NCBI GenBank assembly: GCA_963708425.1
Contig: OY970206.1
Coordinates: forward strand, 1,488,001-1,552,000
Length of the DNA stretch: 64,000 bases
DNA from: JACMNW01 sp963708425
GTDB lineage: Bacteria > Pseudomonadota > Alphaproteobacteria > Rhodobacterales > Rhodobacteraceae
Reading direction: 5' to 3'
Positions 17,733 through 26,742 of the stretch are shown piece after piece. A program made the position numbers and the translations under genes. Numbering within the stretch: the first letter of the stretch is position 1; each line of letters opens with the position of its first letter. The notes under the pieces are model-generated. The model did no database searches. It was not told the origin of the DNA and saw nothing but the letters and a program-made list of their open reading frames with translations.

Positions 17733-17985
17733 CCTGCTCTTCACGCCCGTCAGAAGCCCGCAGAGCAACGACATGTCCGAGGCCTTCGTCAAAACCCTGA
17801 AACGGGACTATGCTTCGACCGCCATCCTCCCAGACGCCGACACCATCCTGGCCTTGCTGCCGCACTGGATCGACGATTACTATGAGGTTCGTCCGCACTC
17901 CGGCCTCAAGTTCCGCTCACCACGCGAGTTCTTGCGCCTCAGTGCCTAAACCCAACCGCCGGCTGTCCGTTGAAACTCCCCCTCC
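17705..17985 (+). mobile_element. IS3-family transposase remnant (3' end of orfB and right terminus)
   Basis: The frame ending at 17949 reads GIDLLFTPVRSPQSN, MSEAFVKTLKRDY and WIDDYYEVRPHSGLKF, the C-terminal third of an IS3-family integrase-type transposase. After the stop comes TGTCCGTTGAAACTCCCC, resembling an IS3 terminal repeat. No left part is present, so a deletion followed or accompanied the insertion into the dioxygenase gene. Confidence 0.75.
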
Positions 17986-18038
17986 ACCCTTGACCAGCGC
18001 GGTAAGTCGTACGGGCGTCGGGAACTTTACATACCTGC

Positions 18039-18061
18039 AGTGATATGGTGACGATATCACT
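18039..18061 (+). promoter_or_regulatory. AGTGATAT-N7-ATATCACT inverted repeat (operator-like)
   Basis: A perfect 8-bp inverted repeat with a 7-nt spacer, 45 bp upstream of the ATG of the decayed hydrolase. A dimeric regulator site (GntR, LysR or MarR type would all fit); no regulator gene is adjacent, so it may be a relic of the lost locus. Confidence 0.45.
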
Positions 18062-18105
18062 CCGTGTCCAAAGACTTCGTCTGTAACCCCGCTCTTGAGG
18101 GACTA

Positions 18106-18970
18106 ATGACCTTTCTTGATCTTGGTCGCGATACCGCCATCTTCTATCAGTATGCAAAGCCCGCAGCGGGAAAGCCAACGTTCGTGTTCGTTAACTCGAT
18201 GAGCGCCAGCACTGCGATGTGGGAAGCGGCGATCGCTCCCGCTCTGCGATCGGCAGGATATGGCACACTGAGCTTTGACTATCGCGGGCAGGGGCAGACC
18301 AAGTTCGGGACCCACGCGACGCTGGAACCCGCTGAAATCATCGGGGATGATGGCCGGGTTGTGGCCTATGCAGCCCCCGCCGCAGCCAATTCTCGTGGGT
18401 CTATCGATTGGCGGGCTCTTTGCCATGCGGGCCGTTCTGGGGTGTACCCCTGCGGTCGGAATGGTGCTGATCAACACCCTCCGCAAGCCTAGCGCCTTGG
18501 TGGGCTGGATCGTAGAGCTTGAAGGTCGCCTGATCGAAATAGGTGGGATGCCGTTGTTGATGGACGTTCTGCGCCCCATGCTCGCCGGTAAGGACGAGCT
18601 GGCCCTCCTGCGTCCAACCAGTCTTTCGGCCGATGGCTATACCCCATGGCCCAAGCATCATCCCCGACACCGATTGGGCGCCGACGTGTGTCTTGCCGAC
18701 TGGAACATTCCTTACGAGCGGCTTGAGCTGCCCGTGTTGGTGCTCACCGGACTGCATGACCGCCTGTTCCGCGTTCAGACTGATGTCGATGAACTGGTTG
18801 GACGACTTCCCGATGCGACCGTTGTCGTCTTCGAGGATGTCGGCCACTCGCTGCACGAGGAGCGTACGGAGCGGTTCGTGGTTGAGATCTCGGCCTTTAC
18901 CGACTCGATCGCCGGCGGCAGCGCGCGGACGGACGAGGTTAGCCCGCCGGCATGTGTGTCTCATGGCTGA
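18106..18970 (+). pseudogene. Alpha/beta hydrolase, frameshifted
   Basis: N-terminal frame (18106 to about 18375) gives FVFVNSMSASTAMWE and LSFDYRGQGQTKFG, typical of 3-oxoadipate-enol-lactonase-like hydrolases. After a frameshift near 18376, in a C-rich stretch, the next frame continues ILVGLSIGGLFAMRAVLG (nucleophile elbow GLSIGG), LPVLVLTGLHDRLF (acid Asp) and EDVGHSLHEE (catalytic His). All triad parts survive but in two frames, so this is a disrupted gene. GAGG precedes the ATG. Confidence 0.8.
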
Positions 18971-19859
18971 CGCCGGCAACGATTTGAAGTTGGCCTTCCT
19001 GGGTACCGGACTGATGGGTGGCCCCATGTGTTCGCACCTTTTGGCTGCGGGCCATCCGCACGCAGAGTGGAACCGCACGCGGTCCAAAACCGATTACCTT
19101 GCCGCCAAGGGCGGCAAAGTAATTGAGACTGCCGACGCCAGCGCCCTTGGTGCCGACATTATTTTTTTGATGCTCGAGAATGGCGCCGCGGTCGCGGAGT
19201 GCTTTTCAGTCAGGGCGTCGCAGCCGCAATGGCGCCAGGCTCCATCGTGGTTGATATGAGTTCGATTGCGCCGTCTTAGGCCCAATCGATCGCGGCGCGC
19301 CTCTTGAGCGTCGGCCTGAAATTTCCCGACGCCCCGGTGTCGGGTGGCGTGGCGGGAGCGCGCGAGGGGACGCTTTCGATCATGTTCGGAGGCGAGGCCA
19401 ACATTGTCGAACAGGTGCGTCCATTTTTTGAAGCCATGGGGCGGCCGACTCATGTGGGGCCAAGCGGCACAGAGCAAGTATCCAAGCTGGCCAACCAGAT
19501 GATCGTCGCCTCGACAATCGGCGCGGTGGCGAAGGCCCTGGTTTTTGCTGCTAGAGCCGGTGCCGACGCGGGACTGGTGCGCCAGGCCTTGCAAGGCGGG
19601 TTTGCCGATAGCCGCATTCTCGATCTGCACGGCGCGAGGATGATCGAGCGCACATTCGTTCCGAGCGGGGCGAACCACTAGCCAGATCAGGGGCCTCGAA
19701 AACGCCGTGCGGGCGGCAAGCGTGCAAGGCATGGAACTGCCCTTTGCCGACACGGCCCTGGATTTGTTCAGGCAATTGCTCGTTACCCATGGCGACATTG
19801 ATCACTCAGGCGTTTGGCTTACCCTCAACGACCGATTTCCTGTGACAAAGCCGGCATAA
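18963..19859 (+). pseudogene. 3-hydroxyisobutyrate-dehydrogenase-family oxidoreductase, multiply disrupted
   Basis: Starts at the ATG at 18963, overlapping the end of the hydrolase frame. LAFLGTGLMGGPMCSHLLAAGH is the NAD-binding motif; after a frameshift near 19197 comes GVAAAMAPGSIVVDMSSI, an in-frame stop near 19278, then FPDAPVSGGVAGAREGTLSIMFGG and the catalytic-helix region GTEQVSKLANQMIV. A further frame change near 19680 gives GLENAVRAASVQGMELPF to a stop at 19857-19859. At least three lesions, so clearly non-functional. Family: beta-hydroxyacid dehydrogenases. Confidence 0.85.
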
Positions 19860-20136
19860 CAACTAGGCAGCGTTGGGGCTATCAGATGTAGCGCTGTTCC
19901 ATCTCAAATCGATCAGCGCCTAAACGTGTTCACCGACCAAGCAATCCGACCTAGCTAAGCTGACGGACAGCTCGGTTGGTTGTCGATGGTGCCGACCCGG
20001 CCTAGACGTCATGTTCCTCGGCAATACGTCTATTATATATCGCATAATGAAGATTATGTCATTCTAAATCCATTCGCCGGGCAGGGATAGGCCGTTCTTC
20101 CGGCCATATCCCGTCTCGCGGGCCCGCCGCGGCCGG
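19860..20136. other. Non-coding gap between decayed gene and SDR
   Basis: 277 bp without a gene. Contains a small hairpin CATAAT-GAAG-ATTATG (20043-20058) in an AT-rich patch and a longer stem GGGATAGGCC / GGCCATATCCC (20084-20112) just downstream of the SDR stop. The latter could be a transcript end for the minus-strand operon but lacks a T run. Confidence 0.4.
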
Positions 20137-20810
20137 TTACAGCGACGCGCCTGCGCAGATCACGATGTGCTGGCCGGTGATGCTAGCGGCGGGCGGTGAC
20201 AGTAGAAAGGCGACAAGTGCGGCGACCTCGGCAGGCTGCACCAGGCGGCCCATGGGCGGCAGTTTCGGCGGCACGGTCGCGCGGGCGGGGTCGCGTAGCA
20301 TAGGCGTGTCGGTGGCGGCGGGGGCCACGACATTGACGGTAATGCCACGCGGGGCCAGTTCGGCGGCGATGGAGCGTGACAGCCCGATCAGCGCCGCCTT
20401 GGACGCAGCATAAAGGCTGCGTCCGGCGGCCCCGGCGGCGACACGGCTGCCAATCAGCACGATGCGCCCCCAACCGGGATTTGCGGGGCCAGCGCCTGAA
20501 CCATCCGCGCGGCGGTATCGACATGCAGTTGCCACATCAGCGCCCCATCCGACAGATCCATGCTGTCATGGGGCCCTACGCGCAACAGGCCCGCGGCATG
20601 AACGGCCGCTGTCACCGGACCAACGGCGGCAAAGGCGCGGTCCGCGTCGGCCGTGTCGGACAGGTCGGCGGCAAGATGGGCAAAACAGGCGTGGTCCAGC
20701 GTCGGTGCGCTGCGGCTGATGCCGGTCACGTGCCAGCCCTGGGCCAGCAGGGCTTTGGTGATCGCCAGCCCGATGCCGGAACTGCAGCCGGTGACCAGCG
20801 CGCGGCTCAT
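20137..20810 (-). pseudogene. SDR-family oxidoreductase with a single frameshift
   Basis: ATG at 20810 overlaps the stop of the Ldh-family gene (ATGA). First frame: ALVTGCSSGIGLAITKALL (TGxxxGIG cofactor motif) and VHAAGLL. At about 20480 the reading frame must change (one base missing overall, 674 nt) to continue WGRIVLIGSRVAAGAAG, YAASKAALIGL (YxxxK catalytic pair) and GITVNVVAPAATDTPML to the normal end. All active-site parts are present, so it is either a recent single-base loss, a sequencing error or, less likely, recoding. Confidence 0.8.
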
Positions 20811-21850
20811 AGCGGGACTGGCAAGGCAATGCCAAGCGCCACTGCGGGGGCGGCGAGCGCAGACATGATAGTGGGGTAAAGCGGCACGCCATCCGTCAGC
20901 GCGGCACGCTTGCGGGCCAGCGCCGCCTCGCCCGGCAGGCGGACGGCGGGGCCACCGGGGCGCGGTTTCGCGGCGTGGCAGGCGTCGGCCAGCCAGCCGG
21001 TCTGGCGCAGAAACGCCGCGCTGCCGCCAAACGCCTCGGGGTCCCAGACCTGCACCGTAAAGGCGCAGTGGGTGCCCACCAGCCCATCGACGCGGCCAAG
21101 CCCGGCCAGGCCTTGCGTCAGCGCCTCGACGTGCAGGGCCATGCCATAGCCCTTTTGCCCATGATCCAGCCCGCCCGTCGGAAGCAGCGTACCCCCGCGC
21201 GACAGGGCGGCCGGGTCGCGGCTCGGCTGGCCATCGGCCTCGATCACCCAATCGGACGGATAGCTGCGTCCCTCGCGGATCAGCCGCTGCGCCATGTTGA
21301 AGGTAGTTATCGAGGCGGAAATGTCGACCAGGATCGGGCCGTCAGGCGTCGGAATGCCATGCGCGACCGGGTTCGGGGTCAGCACGGGCGTGATGCCGCC
21401 ATAGGGTGCGACATGTGCCGCCGAAGGGGCAGAGGTAGCCAGCGACACCAGCATTCCCTGATCGGTGGCGCGGTGCAGATAGGCGGCCAGCGCCCCGATG
21501 TGATGGGAATCGCCCACCGCCACGGTGCAGGTGCCAAATTCCCGCGCCCGGGCAATCGCCAGGTTCATCGCCTGCACCACCAGCCATGCGCCGGGCAGAC
21601 GGTTGCCGCGCCAGGCGACGGCGGCCGCCTTGTCGGCCAGCACGGTCGGTGTGCCGTCGAGGGTAACGGTCCCATCGGCGATGTGCTGCAGATACCAGGG
21701 GGCCAGCGCCAGCCCGTGCGTGTCATGGCCCATCATATCCGCCTCGACCAGATAGCGGGCGATTGGCGCGGCCAAGGCCGGGGTCAGGCCCGCCGCGGTG
21801 AACAGCGTCAGCGCAAAGTCCTGCAGGGCGGTCGCGCCATAGCGGGTCAT
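20807..21850 (-). CDS. Malate/L-lactate dehydrogenase (Ldh2) family oxidoreductase
   Basis: 347 aa. NAD(P)-dependent 2-hydroxyacid/2-oxoacid oxidoreductase of the non-Rossmann Ldh2/MDH fold (ureidoglycolate, sulfolactate, 2,3-diketogulonate reductase and delta1-piperideine-2-carboxylate reductase belong here). Motifs: MGHDTHGLAL, VGDSHHIGALAAYL, TPNPVAHGIPTP and LPTGGLDHGQKGYGMAL. Overlaps the DapA-like stop by 4 nt upstream and the SDR start downstream. Likely oxidises or reduces an acid-sugar intermediate. Confidence 0.85.
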   Translation of the reverse strand: MTRYGATALQDFALTLFTAAGLTPALAAPIARYLVEADMMGHDTHGLALAPWYLQHIADGTVTLDGTPTVLADKAAAVAWRGNRLPGAWLVVQAMNLAIARAREFGTCTVAVGDSHHIGALAAYLHRATDQGMLVSLATSAPSAAHVAPYGGITPVLTPNPVAHGIPTPDGPILVDISASITTFNMAQRLIREGRSYPSDWVIEADGQPSRDPAALSRGGTLLPTGGLDHGQKGYGMALHVEALTQGLAGLGRVDGLVGTHCAFTVQVWDPEAFGGSAAFLRQTGWLADACHAAKPRPGGPAVRLPGEAALARKRAALTDGVPLYPTIMSALAAPAVALGIALPVPL

Positions 21851-22743
21851 GTTGCTGCCCCGATAACGGCGGCGATGCGGGCGATCTGGCTGTCGGTCAG
21901 CGGCCAGGCGGCCGGGGGGCGGGCCGGGCCGCAGTCGATGCCCTGCAGACGCAGCGCGGTTTTCACGCCCGACACATTGGCGCCGCCCAGTTCTTCTGCC
22001 CGCACCTCTTCAAACGGTTTCATCCCCTCGATCAGCGCGCGCGCCCCGGCAAAATCCTGCGCCTCCAGCGCCGCATGGATTGCCATCGACCGCTGCGGCC
22101 AGACGTTGATCAGGCCCGAGGTAAAACCCCGCGCACCGACGGCGCACAGCGCCGGGGCCCAGACCTCGGCCAGCCCGCCAACCCAGATCAGCCTTGGGTC
22201 GCTGGCCGCCATCGCCTCCACCAGTTTCTGCGGGTTGGGCGTGGCCCATTTCAGCCCCACCACCGAGGGGATTTCCGACAGCGCGGCAAAGGTGGCCGAT
22301 CCGATGGCGTCGTTGCGGATGTATAGCACCACCGGCAGGCCATCGGCGGCATCCGCCACCCGGCGGGCATAGTCCACTACACCGCGCGGTGACACGAAGG
22401 GGTCGGGTGGCTGGTGCATCATGATCGCTGCACAGCCCGCCTTGGCCGAGGCGGCGGCGAGGCGACACGCCTCTTGCACCGACCGCCCTGCCCCGCCGAC
22501 CAGCGGCGCGCGGCCCGCCACCAAATCGGCGGTCGCCGCGATCATCGACAGCGCCTCGTCCAACGTCAGGCTGTAGAATTCGCCGGTGTTGCCGTTCGAT
22601 ACCAGAATGTGCACCCCGGCCTGCACCGCCCGGTCGATCACCGGCAGCAGCCGTGCGGGTGCAATGCGATCCTGATCATCAAAGGGCGTCACCAGGATGC
22701 CCGAAATACCGGTGAGGGCGGAAAGAAATTGGTCATGGGCCAT
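21847..22743 (-). CDS. DapA-family (DHDPS/NAL superfamily) aldolase or dehydratase
   Basis: 298 aa from the ATG at 22743 (AAAGGA about 9 nt upstream); a longer frame to 22836 covers the operator. TIM barrel class-I enzyme: GNTGEFYSL (pyruvate-carboxylate binding), Tyr in LPVVLYIRN, Schiff-base Lys in VVGLKWATPN. Acts on a 2-oxo acid; substrate unknown. First gene of a three-gene operon (DapA-like, Ldh-like, SDR). Confidence 0.85.
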   Translation of the reverse strand: MAHDQFLSALTGISGILVTPFDDQDRIAPARLLPVIDRAVQAGVHILVSNGNTGEFYSLTLDEALSMIAATADLVAGRAPLVGGAGRSVQEACRLAAASAKAGCAAIMMHQPPDPFVSPRGVVDYARRVADAADGLPVVLYIRNDAIGSATFAALSEIPSVVGLKWATPNPQKLVEAMAASDPRLIWVGGLAEVWAPALCAVGARGFTSGLINVWPQRSMAIHAALEAQDFAGARALIEGMKPFEEVRAEELGGANVSGVKTALRLQGIDCGPARPPAAWPLTDSQIARIAAVIGAAT

Positions 22744-22812
22744 TGGCGGATCCTTTGATGCGTAGCTTGGCATACGCCGCGAAGGAACTTGCGTCCAATT
22801 CTTGTTCGGGTT

Positions 22813-22871
22813 GAATTGATACCCTGAAAGTATCAATTCCGAAATAAGTGGCGATCATAAGGTATCAATTT
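22813..22871 (-). promoter_or_regulatory. LysR box GAATTGATAC-N7-GTATCAATTC plus extra half-site
   Basis: Perfect 10-bp inverted repeat (22813-22822 and 22830-22839) containing ATAC-N7-GTAT, the classical LysR recognition box with T-N11-A. A third half-site GTATCAATTT lies at 22862-22871, overlapping the 3' end of the LysR gene. It is about 70 bp upstream of the DapA-like start, so it likely controls that operon. Confidence 0.65.
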
Positions 22872-23764
22872 GCCAGCGCTTCGGTGATCAACCGGGCCAC
22901 CCGCACCACCAGCGGGGCAGGGTCTTTTGGCCCCATCGCCAGATAGATATCGGACCGGAAACTGTCGGGCAGCGGCATCTCGCGCATCACCACATTGGCC
23001 ATGACCAGTTGCATGTTCGACCTTGGCACCAGACCGACGCCTACCCCTGCATCGACCAGCGACAGGATCGTACGGCCCTGTGACACCGAAAAGACGATGC
23101 GCGGCGTGACGCCGACCGAATTCAGATAACCATGCAGCACTTCATACAGAAAGCCACCGCGTTCCGTGGAATATCCTATGAAATCAATATCCTCCAGATC
23201 TTCTATGACCAGATCCGGTTTGGTCGCCAAGGGATGATCGCGCGGGATGGCCAGCACGAAGGGCTCGCTCCACACCTTGCGCAGGATCAGGTTGGGCGTG
23301 CGACCGGGCAGTCGGGTCAGCCCGATTTCCAGACTTCCGGCCATCAGCCCCTCGACCTGTTCAAAGCTCATCATCTCCCGCAGGGTCAGCGACAGGCCCG
23401 GCATCTCTTCCCGCGCCCGCAGCACGATGCGCGGGATCACATCCAGCGTGGCCGAGGGTACGAACCCCAACACCAGCGAACCGCTTTCGCCGCGTTCGGT
23501 CTGGCGGGCAAACAGGGCGGCGGCTTCGGATCGTTTGAGGATGTCGATGGCGTCAAACAAGAACCGCTCGCCCGCCGCGGTCAGCCGGACCGAGCGGTTG
23601 GTGCGGTCGAACAGCCGCACCCCGATGGCATCTTCCAGAAGGTTGATGTGACGCGACAGCGGCGGCTGGGTGATGTTCAGCCGCCGAGCCGCCCGACGAA
23701 AGTTCAGCTCTTCCGCCACCGCCACGAAATAGCGCAACTGGTTCAACTCGAAAGGCCTGGACAT
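22865..23764 (-). CDS. LysR-family transcriptional regulator
   Basis: 299 aa; ELNQLRYFVAVAEELNFRRAARRLNITQPPLSRHINLLED is a CatR/BenM-type HTH, followed by a substrate-binding domain (GSLVLGFVPSATLDVIPRIV). CatR-type LysR proteins recognise ATAC-N7-GTAT boxes, and one lies immediately downstream in front of the DapA-like operon. Divergent from the DUF1537 kinase, so it may control both. Confidence 0.9.
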   Translation of the reverse strand: MSRPFELNQLRYFVAVAEELNFRRAARRLNITQPPLSRHINLLEDAIGVRLFDRTNRSVRLTAAGERFLFDAIDILKRSEAAALFARQTERGESGSLVLGFVPSATLDVIPRIVLRAREEMPGLSLTLREMMSFEQVEGLMAGSLEIGLTRLPGRTPNLILRKVWSEPFVLAIPRDHPLATKPDLVIEDLEDIDFIGYSTERGGFLYEVLHGYLNSVGVTPRIVFSVSQGRTILSLVDAGVGVGLVPRSNMQLVMANVVMREMPLPDSFRSDIYLAMGPKDPAPLVVRVARLITEALAN

Positions 23765-23833
23765 CGGGTAGCCTTCCTTGGATTTGAGGTTGTAATAACA
23801 CCAGCATAATGTAGATTTCGTTCGGAGACTAGG

Positions 23834-24898
23834 TTGTTGAAAACACTGGAACTGATAGGGTATCGTGCAGCGTATAACTTGTCACATTCTACGGCGGTGA
23901 CTGTGCGTCTGGCGATCATTGCCGATGATCTGACCGGGGCACTGGATGCTGCTGCAGCCTTTGCCGGATCAGGGGCATGTGTGCGGGTCGCGGTGCGGCC
24001 CGGTGCCCTGTCTGCGGCGCTGCGCGGGGCGGATGTGGTGGCGGTGTCCACAAACTCGCGCGATCTGGGGCCAGAGGCGGCAGCGCAGGCGGTGGCCGGG
24101 GTGCTGGCCGGTTTGCCACCCGGTATCCGGCTGTTCAAGAAAGTTGATTCGCGGCTAAAAGGGCCGGTTGCGGCGGAACTTGCGGCCTTTGGCCCGGTGC
24201 CGCTGCTGATGGTGCCTGCCCTGCCTGAGTTTGGCCGTCTGGTACGCGACGGCGCGGTGATCGGGCATGGTGCGGCGCAGCCCATCGACGTAGCTGCGGT
24301 GCTGGGCGCGCTGCAGGCCGACGTGCCCGATGTCGAAACACCCGATCAGATGCGCGCCGTGGTTGCCGGAGCGGCAGAGGGGGCGCTGATCGTTGGCGCA
24401 CGCGGGGCGGCGATTGCGCTGGCTGCGGTCATGGGGGTGCAGGGCGGTGTGCCGGCGTTTCCCGGCTTGCCGATGGTGATCGGGGTCGGCTCCACCGATC
24501 CGATCACGCTGGCGCAGGTCGCGCATCTGCGCGGTTGCTGTCCCGGCCTGCGTTATGTCGCGGCGCCGGACGGAGTGGCGCTGGCGGTGCCCGCGCCGGG
24601 GGTAACACTGGTGCAGGCGGTGCCGGGTGCCGGGGCGTCGGGGGCCGATGTGGCCCGGGCGCTGGCCGCCACGATTGAACCTCTGGCGCAGGGGGCGGCG
24701 ATCCTGGTTCTGACCGGCGGGGCGACGGCCGAGGCCGTGCTGGACCGGCTGGGGATTGGGGTGCTGGACCTTCAGGGCGATCTGCTGCCGGGTCTGCCGC
24801 TGTCGCGGGCCGGGCATCGGCAGATCGTGACGAAATCGGGCGGTTTTGGCAGTGATACGACGCTGAGCCTGTTGGCCGAAGGCGCCGGTGCGGCATGA
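23834..24898 (+). CDS. Four-carbon acid sugar kinase family protein (DUF1537; DtnK/OtnK-like)
   Basis: 354 aa if it starts at TTG 23834 (GGAG about 6 nt upstream). A GTG at 23897 fits the family better, because VRLAIIADDLTGALDAAAAFA is the usual N-terminus, but has no ribosome site. ATP-dependent kinase of four-carbon acids (threonate, erythronate) or their 2-oxo/3-oxo forms: N-terminal sugar-binding domain with ADDLTGA, VVAVSTNSRD and LFKKVDSRLKGP, C-terminal nucleotide domain with LVLTGGATAEAVL and KSGGFGSD. Works with PdxA2, whose gene is at 27.6-28.6 kb. Confidence 0.88.
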   Translation: MLKTLELIGYRAAYNLSHSTAVTVRLAIIADDLTGALDAAAAFAGSGACVRVAVRPGALSAALRGADVVAVSTNSRDLGPEAAAQAVAGVLAGLPPGIRLFKKVDSRLKGPVAAELAAFGPVPLLMVPALPEFGRLVRDGAVIGHGAAQPIDVAAVLGALQADVPDVETPDQMRAVVAGAAEGALIVGARGAAIALAAVMGVQGGVPAFPGLPMVIGVGSTDPITLAQVAHLRGCCPGLRYVAAPDGVALAVPAPGVTLVQAVPGAGASGADVARALAATIEPLAQGAAILVLTGGATAEAVLDRLGIGVLDLQGDLLPGLPLSRAGHRQIVTKSGGFGSDTTLSLLAEGAGAA

Positions 24899-25599
24899 CC
24901 CAAACGACAGCACGGCGCAAAAGTCTGGGTGAAATGGTGTTCGACCAGATGCTGCGGTCGATCAAATCCGGCACCTATGCGCCCGACGAACGCCTGCCCA
25001 CCGAACATGATCTCGCCGCCGAATATCAGGTGTCGCGCCCCGTCGTGCGCGAGGCGTTGCGCAAGTTGCGCGATCAGGGGCTGATCTATTCGCGGCAGGG
25101 GTCGGGCAGTTTCGTGCGGCAGATGGGGCTGCGTCAGCCTCTGGGCTTTGGGGTGGTGGAAAACATCACCGGGCTGGCGCGCTGTTATGAATTCCGCCTG
25201 ATGCTGGAACCGGCGGCGGCCGAGGCTGCATCGCTGCGCCATCGGCCCGAATCGCTGGCCCCGATCACCGACGCGCTTGCGGCCCTGCGCGATGCGACAG
25301 CCCGGCATCGGCACCGTGAGGATGCGGATTTCACCTTTCATCTGGCTATCGCCCGGGCCAGCGAGAACCAGTATGTGGTGACGGCGATAGAGGCGCTGGA
25401 AAGCCATATCGCTGTGGGTATGCAGTTTCACGGCCAGTCGCTGAAACTGTCGCCGGGCGGGCTGGAACGGGTCTATGCCGAGCACAAGGCCATTCACGAC
25501 GCCATCCGCGACCGGGATGGCGTCGTGGCGCGCCAGCAGATGCACGATCACCTGACCCATTCGCGCGACCGGCTGTTTGACGGCGCGAAACCCGCCTAA
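24895..25599 (+). CDS. GntR-family (FadR/FCD) transcriptional regulator
   Basis: 234 aa; ATG overlaps the kinase stop. N-terminal winged HTH (RLPTEHDLAAEYQVSRPVVREALRKLRDQGL, about 36-66) and C-terminal FCD domain with metal-binding histidines (DADFTFHLAIARAS; EHKAIHDAIRDRD). Typically a repressor released by a sugar-acid ligand. Converges with the Fe-ADH gene. Its likely targets are the kinase operon and the BNR/PdxA2 operon; its operator is not identified. Confidence 0.92.
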   Translation: MTQTTARRKSLGEMVFDQMLRSIKSGTYAPDERLPTEHDLAAEYQVSRPVVREALRKLRDQGLIYSRQGSGSFVRQMGLRQPLGFGVVENITGLARCYEFRLMLEPAAAEAASLRHRPESLAPITDALAALRDATARHRHREDADFTFHLAIARASENQYVVTAIEALESHIAVGMQFHGQSLKLSPGGLERVYAEHKAIHDAIRDRDGVVARQQMHDHLTHSRDRLFDGAKPA

Positions 25600-26741
25600 A
25601 GGGCCGCGCGGTAGATCGCCGTCACCTGATCTACCGACATGGGGGCCGGGTTATTGTCCATCAGGCGGCGGATGGCATGGGCCTCGGCCGCCCATTCCGG
25701 CAGGTCACTGGCCATGGCGCCATGGGCCGAAAGGCGCATCTCGATCCCAAGCGACCGGCAGAAGCCGCCGGTCCGCTCTAGAACCACGGCGGGGTCGGCG
25801 CTGGCGGGCAGGCCAAGGGCCGCCATGACTTCGGCGGTCTTTTCGGGCCGCACCGGGGCGTTGAAGGCCAGCACATGCGGAAAGATCACCGCGTTGGCCA
25901 GACCATGCGGCAGCCCCAGCCTTGTGCCCAACGGATAGGCCAGCGCATGACCGGCGGCGGTGTTGACCGGGCCCAGACACAGCCCGCCATAATAGCTGGC
26001 CAGCATCATGCCCGCCCGCGCCTCGGCGTCCGATCCATCGGCCACGCAGCGCGGCAGATAGCGCCCGACAAGACCGAACCCCATCCGTGCATAGCCGTCA
26101 ATCAGGTCATGCGCGCGGATGTTGGTGAAAGCCTCGACGCAATGCGCCATGGCATCGATGCCGGTGGCGGCGGTGACGGCGGCGGGCACGGTGAAGGTCA
26201 GTTCGGGGTCGAGGATCGCCAGATCGGCCAGCATATGCGGGCTTTCGACCGCCATCTTGGCCTTGGTCTGGCTGTTGGTGACCAAGGCGCGGATGCCCGC
26301 CTCGGATCCGGTGCCTGCGGTCGTCGCCACCTGCGCCAGGGCCGACAGGCGGCGCGCCACCTTGTTCGGCCCCACCACTTCGGCCAGCGCCTGCCCCCCA
26401 TCCCAGAGGCAGGCGACCAGCTTGGCCACGTCCATGACCGACCCGCCCCCCACCCCCACCACCAGATCAGGCTTCAGGTCGCGCGCGATGGCCAAGGCGG
26501 CGGTCAGTGCCACATCATCAGGTTCGGGCGGCACATCGGTGAAGACGCGAGTGTCAGCGGGCAGCCCAAGCCGCGCCACCAGCCCCGCCGTATGCGGCGT
26601 GGCCAGCACCAGGACGCGCGAATATCCCGCGGCCCAATCCTCCAGCCGCGCCGCAGCGCCCGCGCCGATTTCCAGCCGCCTCGGTTGATGCAGAATGATG
26701 GCGCGCGCCATGCCTTGCGCTGTCGGGCCTTCCACGGTCAT
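25596..26741 (-). CDS. Iron-containing (group III) alcohol dehydrogenase, maleylacetate-reductase-like
   Basis: 381 aa from the ATG at 26741, two bases from the DapA-like stop; the frame extending to 26885 is out of family. NAD(P) loop VVGVGGGSVMDVAKL, metal-site pattern with DAMAHCVEAFTN, HALAYPLGTRLGLPHGLANA. Such enzymes reduce aldehydes or oxidise secondary alcohols and maleylacetate. Last gene of the operon BNR-PdxA2-DapA-FeADH. Its stop overlaps that of the GntR gene. Confidence 0.88.
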   Translation of the reverse strand: MTVEGPTAQGMARAIILHQPRRLEIGAGAAARLEDWAAGYSRVLVLATPHTAGLVARLGLPADTRVFTDVPPEPDDVALTAALAIARDLKPDLVVGVGGGSVMDVAKLVACLWDGGQALAEVVGPNKVARRLSALAQVATTAGTGSEAGIRALVTNSQTKAKMAVESPHMLADLAILDPELTFTVPAAVTAATGIDAMAHCVEAFTNIRAHDLIDGYARMGFGLVGRYLPRCVADGSDAEARAGMMLASYYGGLCLGPVNTAAGHALAYPLGTRLGLPHGLANAVIFPHVLAFNAPVRPEKTAEVMAALGLPASADPAVVLERTGGFCRSLGIEMRLSAHGAMASDLPEWAAEAHAIRRLMDNNPAPMSVDQVTAIYRAAL

Positions 26742-26742
26742 C

